64,000 nucleotides of DNA from Acidobacteriaceae bacterium (GTDB taxonomy: Bacteria > Acidobacteriota > Terriglobia > Terriglobales > Acidobacteriaceae), in NCBI GenBank assembly GCA_027452245.1, contig DAIDGW010000220.1:112009-176008 (forward strand), in the 5' to 3' direction. Shown one piece after another: positions 52,805 through 61,881 of the stretch. The notes beneath the pieces are model-generated. The model was not told the DNA's origin, searched no databases, and was given only the letters and a program-made list of their open reading frames with translations. Position 1 is the stretch's first letter. Every line of letters begins with the position of its first letter. The translations under genes and the position numbers were made by a program.

Positions 52805-54412
52805 TCAAGGTAAAGCGAAGCTGAAAATATCTGTGCCCGCGGCGATTGCGACATGTTGCTTGCCGTCGATCGCATACGTCATCGGCGAGGCGCTCATGGC
52901 CTGTCCCGTGTTGAAATGCCAAAGAGGCTTGCCTGTTCGTGCGTCGACGGCCTCAAAAGATTCGGCGTCATCTCCAAAGAAGAGTAATCCGGCCGCGGTG
53001 CTCAACGTACCACCGGTGGAGTGTCCCTGCCCGGTTTGCGGATATCTCCACGCGAACGAATCCGTATCAAGGTTAAAAGCCAGGAGAATCTTTTCCGACT
53101 CCTCTCCGGGGATATGTTTAACTCCCGTCGAGTAGTATTCCTTCCCCGCCTGAAAAGCTCCGGTGGGAGCCGAAAAATAAAGCTGGCACTGTTCCAAAGC
53201 AAGGAAGTAGACCGTATGAGTGATTTCGCTGTACGAAGGCGCGTACCAGTTAGTGGCTCCGGAATATCCGGGACAGACGCGAGTTCCCCCTGGGCTCGGT
53301 CGAACTTGGTTTCGAATAGGCCTGCCGTTTTCGTCGATGCCAGTCGACCAATTCAACTTTTGAACGAATGCGGTCGCGCTGAGGAATTTGCCATTGGTCC
53401 GGTCAAGGACGTACAGATATCCGTTACGATTCGCTTGAACCAGCAGTTTGCGCCGCTGCCCCTTGTACTTGGCATCAATCACAATCGGAGTTTCAACTGC
53501 GTCATAGTCGAACAGGTCATGCGGCGTAAATTGGAAAAACCACTTCAGCTTGCCGTTGTCGGGATCCAGCGCTAGAACGCAATCTGTATACAGATCGTCG
53601 CCTGGACGGACGTCATCGTTAAAATCGGGCGAAGGGTTGCTCGTTCCCCAAAAAATCAGATTCAGCTCAGGATCGTAGGTTCCCGGCATCCACGTGGTGC
53701 CTCCGCCGTGCTGATAAGCCTCGCCAGGCCAGCTCTCGGAGCCAAACTCACCCGGACCGGGGATGGTCCAAAAACGCCATACCAGTTTGCCGCTCATTGC
53801 ATCGAACGCGGCAACAAATCCCCGAACGCCATCATCCCCGCCCGAGGTGCCCACCAGAACCTTGTCTTTCACGATCAGCGGTGCGCTGGTTGCGCCATAG
53901 TTCTTGTTCCAATCTGCGTATGCCACGTCCCACAATTGATTGCCAGAGCGCGAATCGAGGCAAATCAGGTGGGCGTTATCGGTTTCCATGTACACGCGAT
54001 CGTGCCAGAGTGCCACGCCGCGGCTCACATGGCGCGAGGCATCATCGATCAGCCCTTCTGAGATTGGACGAGTGTGATGCCAAATGCTCCTTCCGGTGCG
54101 GGCGTCGAGCGCAAAAGCATCATTCGCTGCTGTCACAAACATAATTCCATTCACTACGACCGGCGTATTCTCCAGCCAATCCGTGTTCCGGACGTGGAAC
54201 ACCCATTCCGCACGCAAGTGTTTAACGTTCTCAGGCGTAACTTCGGTCAGAGCGCTATATCTCCGGCCTGAGTAATCTCCGTGATAGGACAACCAATCGA
54301 GGGAAGGTGCGGAAATCAAATCGTCAGTGTTCACCTTGGCCTTTGCCGGTGTCGTTTTGCCGGTTGGGGACAGGAAGCCAAGCAGCAATATGATGGGGAG
54401 AACAAATCGCAT
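52805..54412 (-). CDS. Exported PQQ-dependent sugar/alcohol dehydrogenase
   Basis: 535 residues with signal peptide (about 1-22). Eight-bladed propeller repeats (FALDARTGRSIWHH, VAAFDAMSGKLVWRF, LALDPDNGKLKWFFQF). HDLFDYDAVETPIVID carries the catalytic aspartate pair. No C-terminal cytochrome domain, so electrons go to a separate acceptor such as the diheme cytochrome at 61882. Substrate likely an aldose or amino sugar from context. Ends 30 bp before the RidA gene. Confidence 0.9.
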   Translation of the reverse strand: MRFVLPIILLLGFLSPTGKTTPAKAKVNTDDLISAPSLDWLSYHGDYSGRRYSALTEVTPENVKHLRAEWVFHVRNTDWLENTPVVVNGIMFVTAANDAFALDARTGRSIWHHTRPISEGLIDDASRHVSRGVALWHDRVYMETDNAHLICLDSRSGNQLWDVAYADWNKNYGATSAPLIVKDKVLVGTSGGDDGVRGFVAAFDAMSGKLVWRFWTIPGPGEFGSESWPGEAYQHGGGTTWMPGTYDPELNLIFWGTSNPSPDFNDDVRPGDDLYTDCVLALDPDNGKLKWFFQFTPHDLFDYDAVETPIVIDAKYKGQRRKLLVQANRNGYLYVLDRTNGKFLSATAFVQKLNWSTGIDENGRPIRNQVRPSPGGTRVCPGYSGATNWYAPSYSEITHTVYFLALEQCQLYFSAPTGAFQAGKEYYSTGVKHIPGEESEKILLAFNLDTDSFAWRYPQTGQGHSTGGTLSTAAGLLFFGDDAESFEAVDARTGKPLWHFNTGQAMSASPMTYAIDGKQHVAIAAGTDIFSFALP

Positions 54413-54421
54413 ATCTACGAT

Positions 54422-55822
54422 TTACCTCGCATCTGTTTCCGCTAACATGCCCAACTCAGCACCACTCGTGTCGATCACGTGTAACTCGATATGAATATCC
54501 TTCGAGGACCCGGGTATCTCTTTATCCAGGAGCAACTCCAATTCTGGATTTGCAGGTCCTAAATCAACCTGTCGCTCGCTCCCCTGATGGTTGCGAATTC
54601 GCGCCACGATCCGTCCCGGGAAAAATATGCCAAACGTGCCGACAACGCGCAGTACAGTGCCTCGAATGGTCGCCGTGAGCGGTTGCTCGATTACGCCCAC
54701 TCTCGTGACGCTTTCCAGATTCTTGCTTGCGCGCACCGGATGCCAGGAGGTCTCGAACCCGGAAGACTGCCCCGGCTGCAAAGTCGCCATCGGGCTATTT
54801 AGTTCCGCTTCCATGTAAAACGGAGACACCTGTGGATCGGACGAACGAAGCTGCGGCATGCCGTTTTTGTCAAGCTGGAGCGCCCCGCCATTTTTGTAGA
54901 AGATCACCGAAGCATCTCCGGGATATTCGGTATTCTCCAGGTATCGAAAGTTTTCGATCATCCCGAAATGTGATTTACCGTCGATCACAGCGATCCAACC
55001 AGCATCGGAGTCGAGCCATACTTCATTTTCCAGATACAGCCAATGCAAGCGAAACCATCCGCCTTGAACTGAAAAGGAAGGATCGTCAGCCAGACCGGCA
55101 CGGACACGATAGCCGTCAACAAATATGCTGTGAGCTTTGATCGGAGCAAACGCCCAGAACTCATTGTTGTATCGCGATGAATCTTGTGAATCCGCCGTGT
55201 CGTACTGAGTGACGGACTGTACGGACCAGCGAATCGGCTGGTTGCTCGCGTTCGCCATCTCCGCGTGAAATAAGATCTCCGGTGAGTTGCTGCCGACCGT
55301 TATTTCACGGGTAAATCGCAAACCCGTGAATGGATCGGCCGGTCCTCGCAGACGTATCTTGCAGGTTGAATTCTGATTGACGATGCTGAACTGGTAATTT
55401 CCGTCATCGAGAGCATCCGATCTCGGGCCGGGCCAATGCGAGGCATCCTCATTTCCCTCGGGCATCGGCCATATTTTGTCGCCCCCGTAATTGATCCAGC
55501 GCTGGGAGTTCGCGGCTTGTTCCGGCGAAATATATTGGCCTCTAAATCGCGGGTTCACAAACAAATATGGATGTCCTGCAAATTCCACCTGCATCACTCG
55601 TCCACCCAACTGCGGAACAATCGTTACTCGAACCCATTGGTTGGACAGCTCTTGAGCGCGCCATCCCTCGAAAGTTATGGGCTGAATTTGGCAGCCGCTG
55701 TTTTCGGTGGTAGATAGCCCCCATATCTTCGCTGTCGGCAAGCTCATCACAAGGAACACCACGAAAAATGCGCCGGTTCGGTGAGCAGGCCTGGTGATCG
55801 TGGACTCACAATGTACGCGCAA
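54422..55822 (-). CDS. DUF4380-like exported protein
   Basis: 466 residues. Signal peptide about 18-36. FEGWRAQELSNQWVRVTIVPQLGGRVMQVEFAG and GHPYLFVNP are what I recall of the DUF4380 family, related by fold to aldose mutarotases (galactose mutarotase supersandwich). A role in binding or epimerising sugars is plausible. Starts within the end of the IclR gene (17-bp overlap) and precedes the PQQ dehydrogenase by 9 bp. Confidence 0.75.
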   Translation of the reverse strand: MRVHCESTITRPAHRTGAFFVVFLVMSLPTAKIWGLSTTENSGCQIQPITFEGWRAQELSNQWVRVTIVPQLGGRVMQVEFAGHPYLFVNPRFRGQYISPEQAANSQRWINYGGDKIWPMPEGNEDASHWPGPRSDALDDGNYQFSIVNQNSTCKIRLRGPADPFTGLRFTREITVGSNSPEILFHAEMANASNQPIRWSVQSVTQYDTADSQDSSRYNNEFWAFAPIKAHSIFVDGYRVRAGLADDPSFSVQGGWFRLHWLYLENEVWLDSDAGWIAVIDGKSHFGMIENFRYLENTEYPGDASVIFYKNGGALQLDKNGMPQLRSSDPQVSPFYMEAELNSPMATLQPGQSSGFETSWHPVRASKNLESVTRVGVIEQPLTATIRGTVLRVVGTFGIFFPGRIVARIRNHQGSERQVDLGPANPELELLLDKEIPGSSKDIHIELHVIDTSGAELGMLAETDAR

Positions 55823-56660
55823 CTCGCACCTCTGTCGCAGGAGTCCTCTGCAAAGGTGTACGGATCGCAGAATGGGTCGGTGCCTGATACCCCAGTTGTT
55901 TTGAAATTTGCAACCCAGCCGACTGAATGAGCGGTGCCAGTTGACGCAGGCGGGTCACCGGCATGCGCAGGACGGGAGCCGTGATGCTAAGGCTTGCGTG
56001 CACACTTCCCGTATGGTCCCAAATGGGCGCTGCGATGCACCGAATGTGAAGTTCGTGCTCTTCCATGTCGCATGCGTAGCCGTTTTTCCGGACTCGATAC
56101 AGTTCGGTTCGCAGTTCTTGCAGGTTAGCGACTGTATTCGTTGTCAGACGCTTCAGATCCAACTCTGAAAGCACTTGCTCGCACTCTTCCTGGGGCATGT
56201 AGGCCAGCATCACCTTGCCCACCGCTGTGCAGTAGAGCGGTACCGTGGCGCCAATCCGCGAGTAAATGCGCAACTGCTCGGGAGAATCGAGCTTCTCGAC
56301 GTAAACCGCCGAGACCCCATGGCGGACGGTCAGGTGAATCGTCTCGCGCGTCTGAACATTCAGTTCGCGAAGATAAGGCAAACTTAGCCGTCGAATGTCG
56401 AGCTGATTGAGCGCTGCCTGCCCGATGGCAAAACACGCAATGCCGAGATGATAGTGTCCATCCCCGTCACAACTCAGGAATCCAGCGGCTTGCAGATTTG
56501 CGAGAAACCGGTGAACCGTACTCACTGGCAAGCGCGACGCGGAAGCTACCTGCTTCGCGCTAAGACCCTGTGCGGACTCGCTGAAGAGGTGAAGCAGCTT
56601 TAACCCCCTCTGCAGGGCAGTGATGTTGTAAGTTCGCTTCGGAGAATTACGCATGGCCAT
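55806..56660 (-). CDS. IclR-family transcriptional regulator
   Basis: 284 residues from the ATG at 56660 (an ATG 17 codons upstream is possible). ALQRGLKLLHLFSESAQGLSAKQVASASRLPVSTVHRFLA is the winged helix (segment 12-50); the ligand domain has CTAVGKVMLAYMP and MEEHELHIRCIAAPIWD. IclR proteins often control aromatic or sugar-acid genes. It stands first in the leftward operon 56660-49612 and is the likely regulator of the cluster. Confidence 0.92.
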   Translation of the reverse strand: MAMRNSPKRTYNITALQRGLKLLHLFSESAQGLSAKQVASASRLPVSTVHRFLANLQAAGFLSCDGDGHYHLGIACFAIGQAALNQLDIRRLSLPYLRELNVQTRETIHLTVRHGVSAVYVEKLDSPEQLRIYSRIGATVPLYCTAVGKVMLAYMPQEECEQVLSELDLKRLTTNTVANLQELRTELYRVRKNGYACDMEEHELHIRCIAAPIWDHTGSVHASLSITAPVLRMPVTRLRQLAPLIQSAGLQISKQLGYQAPTHSAIRTPLQRTPATEVRVARTL

Positions 56661-56720
56661 TACTACGAAAATGAAAGCACGAATTATCTGATGAAAATTG
56701 CCATGGTGCAAGCAGATTTA

Positions 56721-57500
56721 TCAGATCCGGCCAAACTTCTTCACGGCCGCCACAATCGACTTCAGCTGCTCAATGACCGGATACATGGAATGCTCTTTGA
56801 AATCCATCTGTTGGGCTAGGGCAAGAACCTGCTGCGCCTCGGCAATCGGCACCACGACGACCCCGTCGCTGTCGGCCGAAATAATGTCGCCGGGATGAAC
56901 GGGAACTCCATCGCACACGATCGGAACTTGGGCTCCAGCGAAGCGGTAATGATGCACCGAGGTCGAAGGCACAATGCCAGTGGCAAATACAGGGAACATG
57001 ATCTTCCGCAGATAGGCGACATCGCGAACGCCGCCATCGATTACAGCACCGCTGTAGCCGCGAGCGGCCATGGCTGTGCCCATCAGTCCACCCATTCCTG
57101 CGATATCTTGTCCATCTTCGACGGCCATTACATACACGGAGTCAGTCGATCCATCATCAATCGACTGCAACATTCCCGTGAGCGCCTCGGGATCTTTGTT
57201 TCCTTCGTCTCTTTTCAACTGCACTGTGCGGGCATATCCGGCGAACTTCGCCGTAAGGATCGGGCGCATGCGATGCGTCATGTACATCTTCTTGCCCGTA
57301 ATCTGTTCGAGGGCGTCCGAGACGGAGGCGACTTCCACCTGCCGATATTCTGCTATCAGAGCGTGAGCAGACGGAATCTTGCTGCTGTCCGCGGATTCCG
57401 CTCGCGAAAGCGAATGTCCCGCCAGCAACGATATGAGCGTGAAAACCAGGGCTAGGAGAATAACTTCCCCTTGCTGGCCAACCGCGAATCTCTTCCTCAT
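56721..57500 (-). CDS. RraA-like aldolase-family protein with signal peptide
   Basis: 259 residues. A signal sequence at about 10-33 (LALVFTLISLLAGHSLS) is unusual for this family. Core motifs: VSDALEQITGKKMYM, GLMGTAMAARGYSGAVIDGGVRD (G-x3-D-G-x2-R-D substrate/metal motif), DSDGVVVVP. RraA-like enzymes cleave 4-hydroxy-4-methyl-2-oxoglutarate or 2-keto-3-deoxy acids. An exported copy in a KDG-type cluster suggests a keto-acid aldolase outside the cytoplasm. Divergent from the RidA gene at 57594. Confidence 0.83.
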   Translation of the reverse strand: MRKRFAVGQQGEVILLALVFTLISLLAGHSLSRAESADSSKIPSAHALIAEYRQVEVASVSDALEQITGKKMYMTHRMRPILTAKFAGYARTVQLKRDEGNKDPEALTGMLQSIDDGSTDSVYVMAVEDGQDIAGMGGLMGTAMAARGYSGAVIDGGVRDVAYLRKIMFPVFATGIVPSTSVHHYRFAGAQVPIVCDGVPVHPGDIISADSDGVVVVPIAEAQQVLALAQQMDFKEHSMYPVIEQLKSIVAAVKKFGRI

Positions 57501-57593
57501 TTCGGTCTCCTGTTATATATATGTGCGCGGACTGTACCATTGACACTCCCGCAATTGGAAGCAGAAAACCTTTTCTACGATACGGAGCGCAAA

Positions 57594-58055
57594 ATGCAAA
57601 CAAGTTGCTGGAAAAAATCCGCGGTATTGCTTGTTCTTGGAGTCGCAACCATTCCCGGCTGGTCTTCCGCCCACGCACAGCAGCATAAGGCCATCAATCT
57701 CTCGCCCCAACGCGGACTCCCCTTTAGCGACGGAGTCATCGCTGGAAACACCCTCTACGTTGCCGGCCAGGAGGGAACCGATGCCTCCGACAAATTAGTT
57801 GCTGGGGGCGTTGCTGCTCAAACCAAGCAGGCTCTTGAGAATATTGAAAAAGTGTTGAAGGCCGGAGGCTTCGAGTTCAAAGATATCGTTTCCGTTACCG
57901 TCTATCTGGCAGATATCAATGAATTCGGCCAGATGAATAGCGTCTACAAGAGCATTCTTCCCGACCCCAAACCCGCCCGGGCAACCATTCAAGCCGCAGC
58001 CTTGGTCAATGGTGCGCGGGTTGAAATTTCCGCCATTGCGGTGAAACAAAAATAG
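57594..58055 (+). CDS. Sec-exported RidA-family protein (second copy)
   Basis: 153 residues from the ATG with GGAG six bases upstream. Signal peptide about 1-28 (GWSSAHAQ). GNTLYVAGQEGTDASD, SVTVYLADINEFGQMNSVY and KPARATIQAAALVNGARVEI keep the RidA core and its arginine. Unlike the 52272 copy it carries a Sec signal, so the two reach the periplasm by different routes. Confidence 0.88.
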   Translation: MQTSCWKKSAVLLVLGVATIPGWSSAHAQQHKAINLSPQRGLPFSDGVIAGNTLYVAGQEGTDASDKLVAGGVAAQTKQALENIEKVLKAGGFEFKDIVSVTVYLADINEFGQMNSVYKSILPDPKPARATIQAAALVNGARVEISAIAVKQK

Positions 58056-58132
58056 ACTGGCGTTGTTTGTTACGGCCATGGCTTCTGTCGCGCTTGCTCG
58101 TCACGATTCTTGGCCGCCGATGATTTAAATGG

Positions 58133-58184
58133 TTGACATTCACCCAGCACTTGGGATAAACCCTCTTCCCATTATGTGCTGGGT
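58133..58184 (+). promoter_or_regulatory. Promoter and inverted repeat upstream of the TonB receptor
   Basis: TTGACA (58133-58138), 16-bp spacer, GATAAA (58155-58160). ACCCAGCAC (58142-58150) inside the spacer and GTGCTGGGT (58176-58184) downstream form a 9-bp inverted repeat, placed to act as a repressor operator or, in RNA, as a hairpin followed by TTT that could end the RidA transcript. Confidence 0.5.
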
Positions 58185-58269
58185 TTTCACATTCTACGTA
58201 TAACTTTCACTCTGTGAAAACCTCATTCTTCAGGGGTTCAAAGAGTTCTGAGGTTGAGGGGGATCGAAA

Positions 58270-61200
58270 ATGCGGGCACTTCGTTTTCGCCTTTCTATGG
58301 TTTGCGCTGTCGGCGCTATAGCGGTGAGTTCTGCCTTTGCCGGCATCACCGGTTCCATTTCGGGCGTCGTATCGGATCCAAGCGGCGCAGTGATTGCCGG
58401 CGCAACAATCGTGGCCACCAACACGCAGACGGGAGTCAGAACAACCGTAACCAGCAATAGCAAAGGGTTCTACAGCCTTCCAGCGCTTAATGTCGGCACG
58501 TATACCCTCGACATTTCGCAAGCGGGTTTTAAATCGGAACACGTCACTGGTTTGACCATAGACGCAAACTCTGCATTGCGCAGCGATGTTGTGCTCGAAC
58601 TCGGAAAAGCGATTGAAACCGTGGTCGTGACCAGCGAGGCCGCACATGTGGAAACGGAAAGTACGCAGATGGGCGACGTCATTACCAGCAAAGCGATGAC
58701 GGCTGTGCCATTGAACGATCGATCGTATACCGATCTGCTCGCTCTTCAACCCGGAGTTTCTCCGTATACAGCCAGCGACACCCAAACCCCAGGCATAAGT
58801 GACCGCCCGGTCGATGGTGGTCTGAACTCGGGAAATCAATCGGTCAACGGACAACGCGAAACCGCAAACGGTTTCATGGTAAACGGATCGAATGTTGAAG
58901 AAGGGAAGAACAACGGTGCCGCGATCATCCCGAATCTGGACTCCATTTCAGAGTTTCGCATTATCACAAACAACTTCGACGCTGAGTATGGCAATTACAG
59001 CGGTGGACAAGTAAACGTCGTCACGAAATCTGGTACGAACCAATTCCACGGCGACGCCTTTGAGTTTCTCCGCAACACCGCTTCCGACGCTACCCCCTAT
59101 TTCTCTTCCTCCGTCCCACTATTGAAGCGTAATCAGTTCGGAGGCACCTTCGGAGGTCCGGTCCGCAAGGACCGGACATTCTTCTTCGCGGATTACCAGG
59201 GTACACGTGAATCCAGCGCTTTGCCTGTGAACACGATCATGCCATCGACGGCGAATTTTGATGGGAATTTTACCGATTCCAGAAGTTCACTGACGGGTGT
59301 TGTAAATGGCGCTGCCTTCGCCAACCTTCTGAATACCAGAATGGGGCTCCCCGCCGGAACTATTTCCAACCAGGAACCCTATTACACCGCGGGATGCACG
59401 TCTCAATCCCAATGCGTCTTTCCGAATGCCCTCATTCCTAAATCAGCCTGGTCGCCGGTCGCGCAAAAAATGATTGGCATGGGCTTAATCGCGCAACCGA
59501 ATGCCGGCAACTTCTTACAGACCACCGGCTTCTCGCAAGACCTGCGCGACGACAAAGGTGGTATTCGCGTTGATCAAAACACTCGATTCGGAACACTGTT
59601 TGCCTATTACTTCGCCGATGATTATCTGCTGAATTCCCCGTTCCCGAGCGGAGGCGCGACCGTTCCAGCCGCTGGTTTTGCCTACAACGCTGTCACCTCT
59701 GGGCGCGCTCAACTCATCAATCTGGGTGACACCAAAAATTTCGGCAGCTTCGCTGTAAACGAATTTCGTTTCAGTTACGTGCGTAATTCGACCGACCTGG
59801 GCCAACCTCAAGGGGGAGTCGGCTCGAACTACAGCCTGAAGAACCTGGGTTTCGTTACGCCCTGGGGTGCGGCATCCGGCGGCATCAGTGCCATTTCTCC
59901 CAACCTCGAAGGTGTACCCTACATTACCTTCAATAATTTCTCGGTTGGGGTTCCTCAGGTCACGACCCGCCAATACAACAATTCATTTCAGTGGCTGGAT
60001 AACTTTTCCCGCGTCATTGGGCGCCACAGCCTGAACTTTGGGGGGCAATTTCATTATGACCAGATCGATGAACGCAACCTTGCAGGCGAAAACGGCCAAT
60101 ACAGCTTCACGGGAAACGAAACCGGTATTGATTTTGCCGACTTCCTGATTGGTGCGCCGAATAGCTTGACCCAGGCGAGCCCTCAGATTCTTGATTCGCG
60201 CAGCAAATACTATGCCTTATATGGACAAGACAGCTGGCGAGCTACCTCACACTTGGTTTTCAACTATGGCTTGCGTTGGGAAGCCAGCATGCCGTGGTAC
60301 GACATTCAGAATAAAATTGAAACCATCATTCCAGGTGAACAGTCGGTCGTGTTCCCCGGCGCTCCGAAGGGTTGGGTTGTTCCTGGAGATCCGGGTGTTC
60401 CCAGCACCTTGGCGCCGACCCAGTGGCACAATTTTTCTCCCCGTTTAGGCTTGGCCTATTCTCCCGATGCCAACTCCGGATTTTGGGGCAAGCTCTTTGG
60501 CGGCCCCAATAGAACCAGCATTCGTGTAGGGGCTGGACTCTATTACACCTCGGTCGAAGATTTGTCTCAGTTTCTTGAAGTCGGCGATCCTCCTTACGGG
60601 CTCTACTATGGCAGTGCTCAACCTCCGCTGCTTGAAGCTCCCTATCTCGTGCGCTCAACCCTGACCTCGGTCGGGCAGCGATTCCCATTCCCCTTTCCGC
60701 CCACCAACGTATCTCCCACTAACCCTGACAAAACATTTCCATGGGCGCAGGTCGAGCCTATCTCATACGGATTTTCCTTCGATCATCAGAATAAATTACC
60801 GTATTCCGAACACTACGAACTTTCTATTCAGCGGCAGGTCGGAACCAACACCATCGTGACCGCCAGCTATGTTGGCAACCAGGGACACCGTCTTGTTACA
60901 TCCATCGAGGCGAACCCGGCCAACCAGGCCCTGTGTCTATTTCTGAGTAATCCCGCAAATCTTGCTTCCAACAGCGCTGGACCCTGCGGTCCGTTCAGCG
61001 AAACCCCGCCTTTCCAGGTGACGGTGACCAACGGGCAATCAGTCGGAACAAGCACTCCCTGGGTCACAACCTCAGGCAAGGTCATTCCGGCGGTTCGTCC
61101 GCTAGGGCCGCTGTTCGACACAAATCCATTTGTCTCCACGGTGGCGAACTCGCGATATAACTCGCTGCAGCTAAGCGTCAGCCATACGAGTGGCTCGTTG

Positions 61201-61851
61201 AGCTTCCTCGGAGCCTACACATACAGCAAGTGTATGGATAACGCCTCAGGATTGCAGGATTCAACCAACCCGTTTAATCCAGCTCTGAGTATCGCACTGT
61301 GCAACTTCGATGTAACCCAATCGTTTGTGATGAATTACAACTGGATGTTGCCATTCGATAGGTTAGCCCCGAATGGGGGATGGGTGCGTGATGTGATCGG
61401 AGGCTGGAGCCTCTCCGGCATTACGCGTTTTGCTACTGGCCTCCCGATTACGGTGTCTGAGAACGATGACAATTCATTGATCGGAGCCAATGCAGTTCCC
61501 GTCGATGTCCCGAATTTCTCTGGCGGAAAAGTGCTGGCGACGACCAATCCCCGCAAGGGAGGGGAGTATTTCAATACGTCTCTTTTTACCTTCGAACAAT
61601 TGGGAGTTCTCGGGAATGCACGCCGCCGTTTCTTTCACGGACCCGGAATCAATAACTTCGACGCTGCACTCCTTAGAAACATCAAGTTTACCGAGTCAAA
61701 GAATCTGCAGTTGCGATTTGAGGCATTTAATGTATTCAACCATGCTCAGTTCACGACGCCCACGGGTCTCATCAATTCCAGTCAGTTCGGTATTGTGACG
61801 AGTGCCCGCCCAGCCAGAATTCTGCAGGGAGGGATTAAGTTTGCCTTCTAA
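58270..61851 (+). CDS. Oar-like TonB-dependent receptor with carboxypeptidase-regulatory domain
   Basis: 1193 residues. Signal peptide about 1-24, then a carboxypeptidase-regulatory domain (about 28-110; GSISGVVSDPSGAVIAGATI), a plug (about 120-240; KAMTAVPLNDRSYTDLLALQPGV, SGGQVNVVTKSGTNQFHGDAFEF) and a large beta-barrel ending in GGIKFAF, a typical terminal outer-membrane signature. It imports large substrates such as oligosaccharides using TonB. The next genes encode a cytochrome and a gluconolactonase, so it probably supplies the sugar for this cluster. Confidence 0.95.
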   Translation: MRALRFRLSMVCAVGAIAVSSAFAGITGSISGVVSDPSGAVIAGATIVATNTQTGVRTTVTSNSKGFYSLPALNVGTYTLDISQAGFKSEHVTGLTIDANSALRSDVVLELGKAIETVVVTSEAAHVETESTQMGDVITSKAMTAVPLNDRSYTDLLALQPGVSPYTASDTQTPGISDRPVDGGLNSGNQSVNGQRETANGFMVNGSNVEEGKNNGAAIIPNLDSISEFRIITNNFDAEYGNYSGGQVNVVTKSGTNQFHGDAFEFLRNTASDATPYFSSSVPLLKRNQFGGTFGGPVRKDRTFFFADYQGTRESSALPVNTIMPSTANFDGNFTDSRSSLTGVVNGAAFANLLNTRMGLPAGTISNQEPYYTAGCTSQSQCVFPNALIPKSAWSPVAQKMIGMGLIAQPNAGNFLQTTGFSQDLRDDKGGIRVDQNTRFGTLFAYYFADDYLLNSPFPSGGATVPAAGFAYNAVTSGRAQLINLGDTKNFGSFAVNEFRFSYVRNSTDLGQPQGGVGSNYSLKNLGFVTPWGAASGGISAISPNLEGVPYITFNNFSVGVPQVTTRQYNNSFQWLDNFSRVIGRHSLNFGGQFHYDQIDERNLAGENGQYSFTGNETGIDFADFLIGAPNSLTQASPQILDSRSKYYALYGQDSWRATSHLVFNYGLRWEASMPWYDIQNKIETIIPGEQSVVFPGAPKGWVVPGDPGVPSTLAPTQWHNFSPRLGLAYSPDANSGFWGKLFGGPNRTSIRVGAGLYYTSVEDLSQFLEVGDPPYGLYYGSAQPPLLEAPYLVRSTLTSVGQRFPFPFPPTNVSPTNPDKTFPWAQVEPISYGFSFDHQNKLPYSEHYELSIQRQVGTNTIVTASYVGNQGHRLVTSIEANPANQALCLFLSNPANLASNSAGPCGPFSETPPFQVTVTNGQSVGTSTPWVTTSGKVIPAVRPLGPLFDTNPFVSTVANSRYNSLQLSVSHTSGSLSFLGAYTYSKCMDNASGLQDSTNPFNPALSIALCNFDVTQSFVMNYNWMLPFDRLAPNGGWVRDVIGGWSLSGITRFATGLPITVSENDDNSLIGANAVPVDVPNFSGGKVLATTNPRKGGEYFNTSLFTFEQLGVLGNARRRFFHGPGINNFDAALLRNIKFTESKNLQLRFEAFNVFNHAQFTTPTGLINSSQFGIVTSARPARILQGGIKFAF

Positions 61852-61881
61852 TCAGTTTCTTATGGTGGTAAGAAGATCTGA

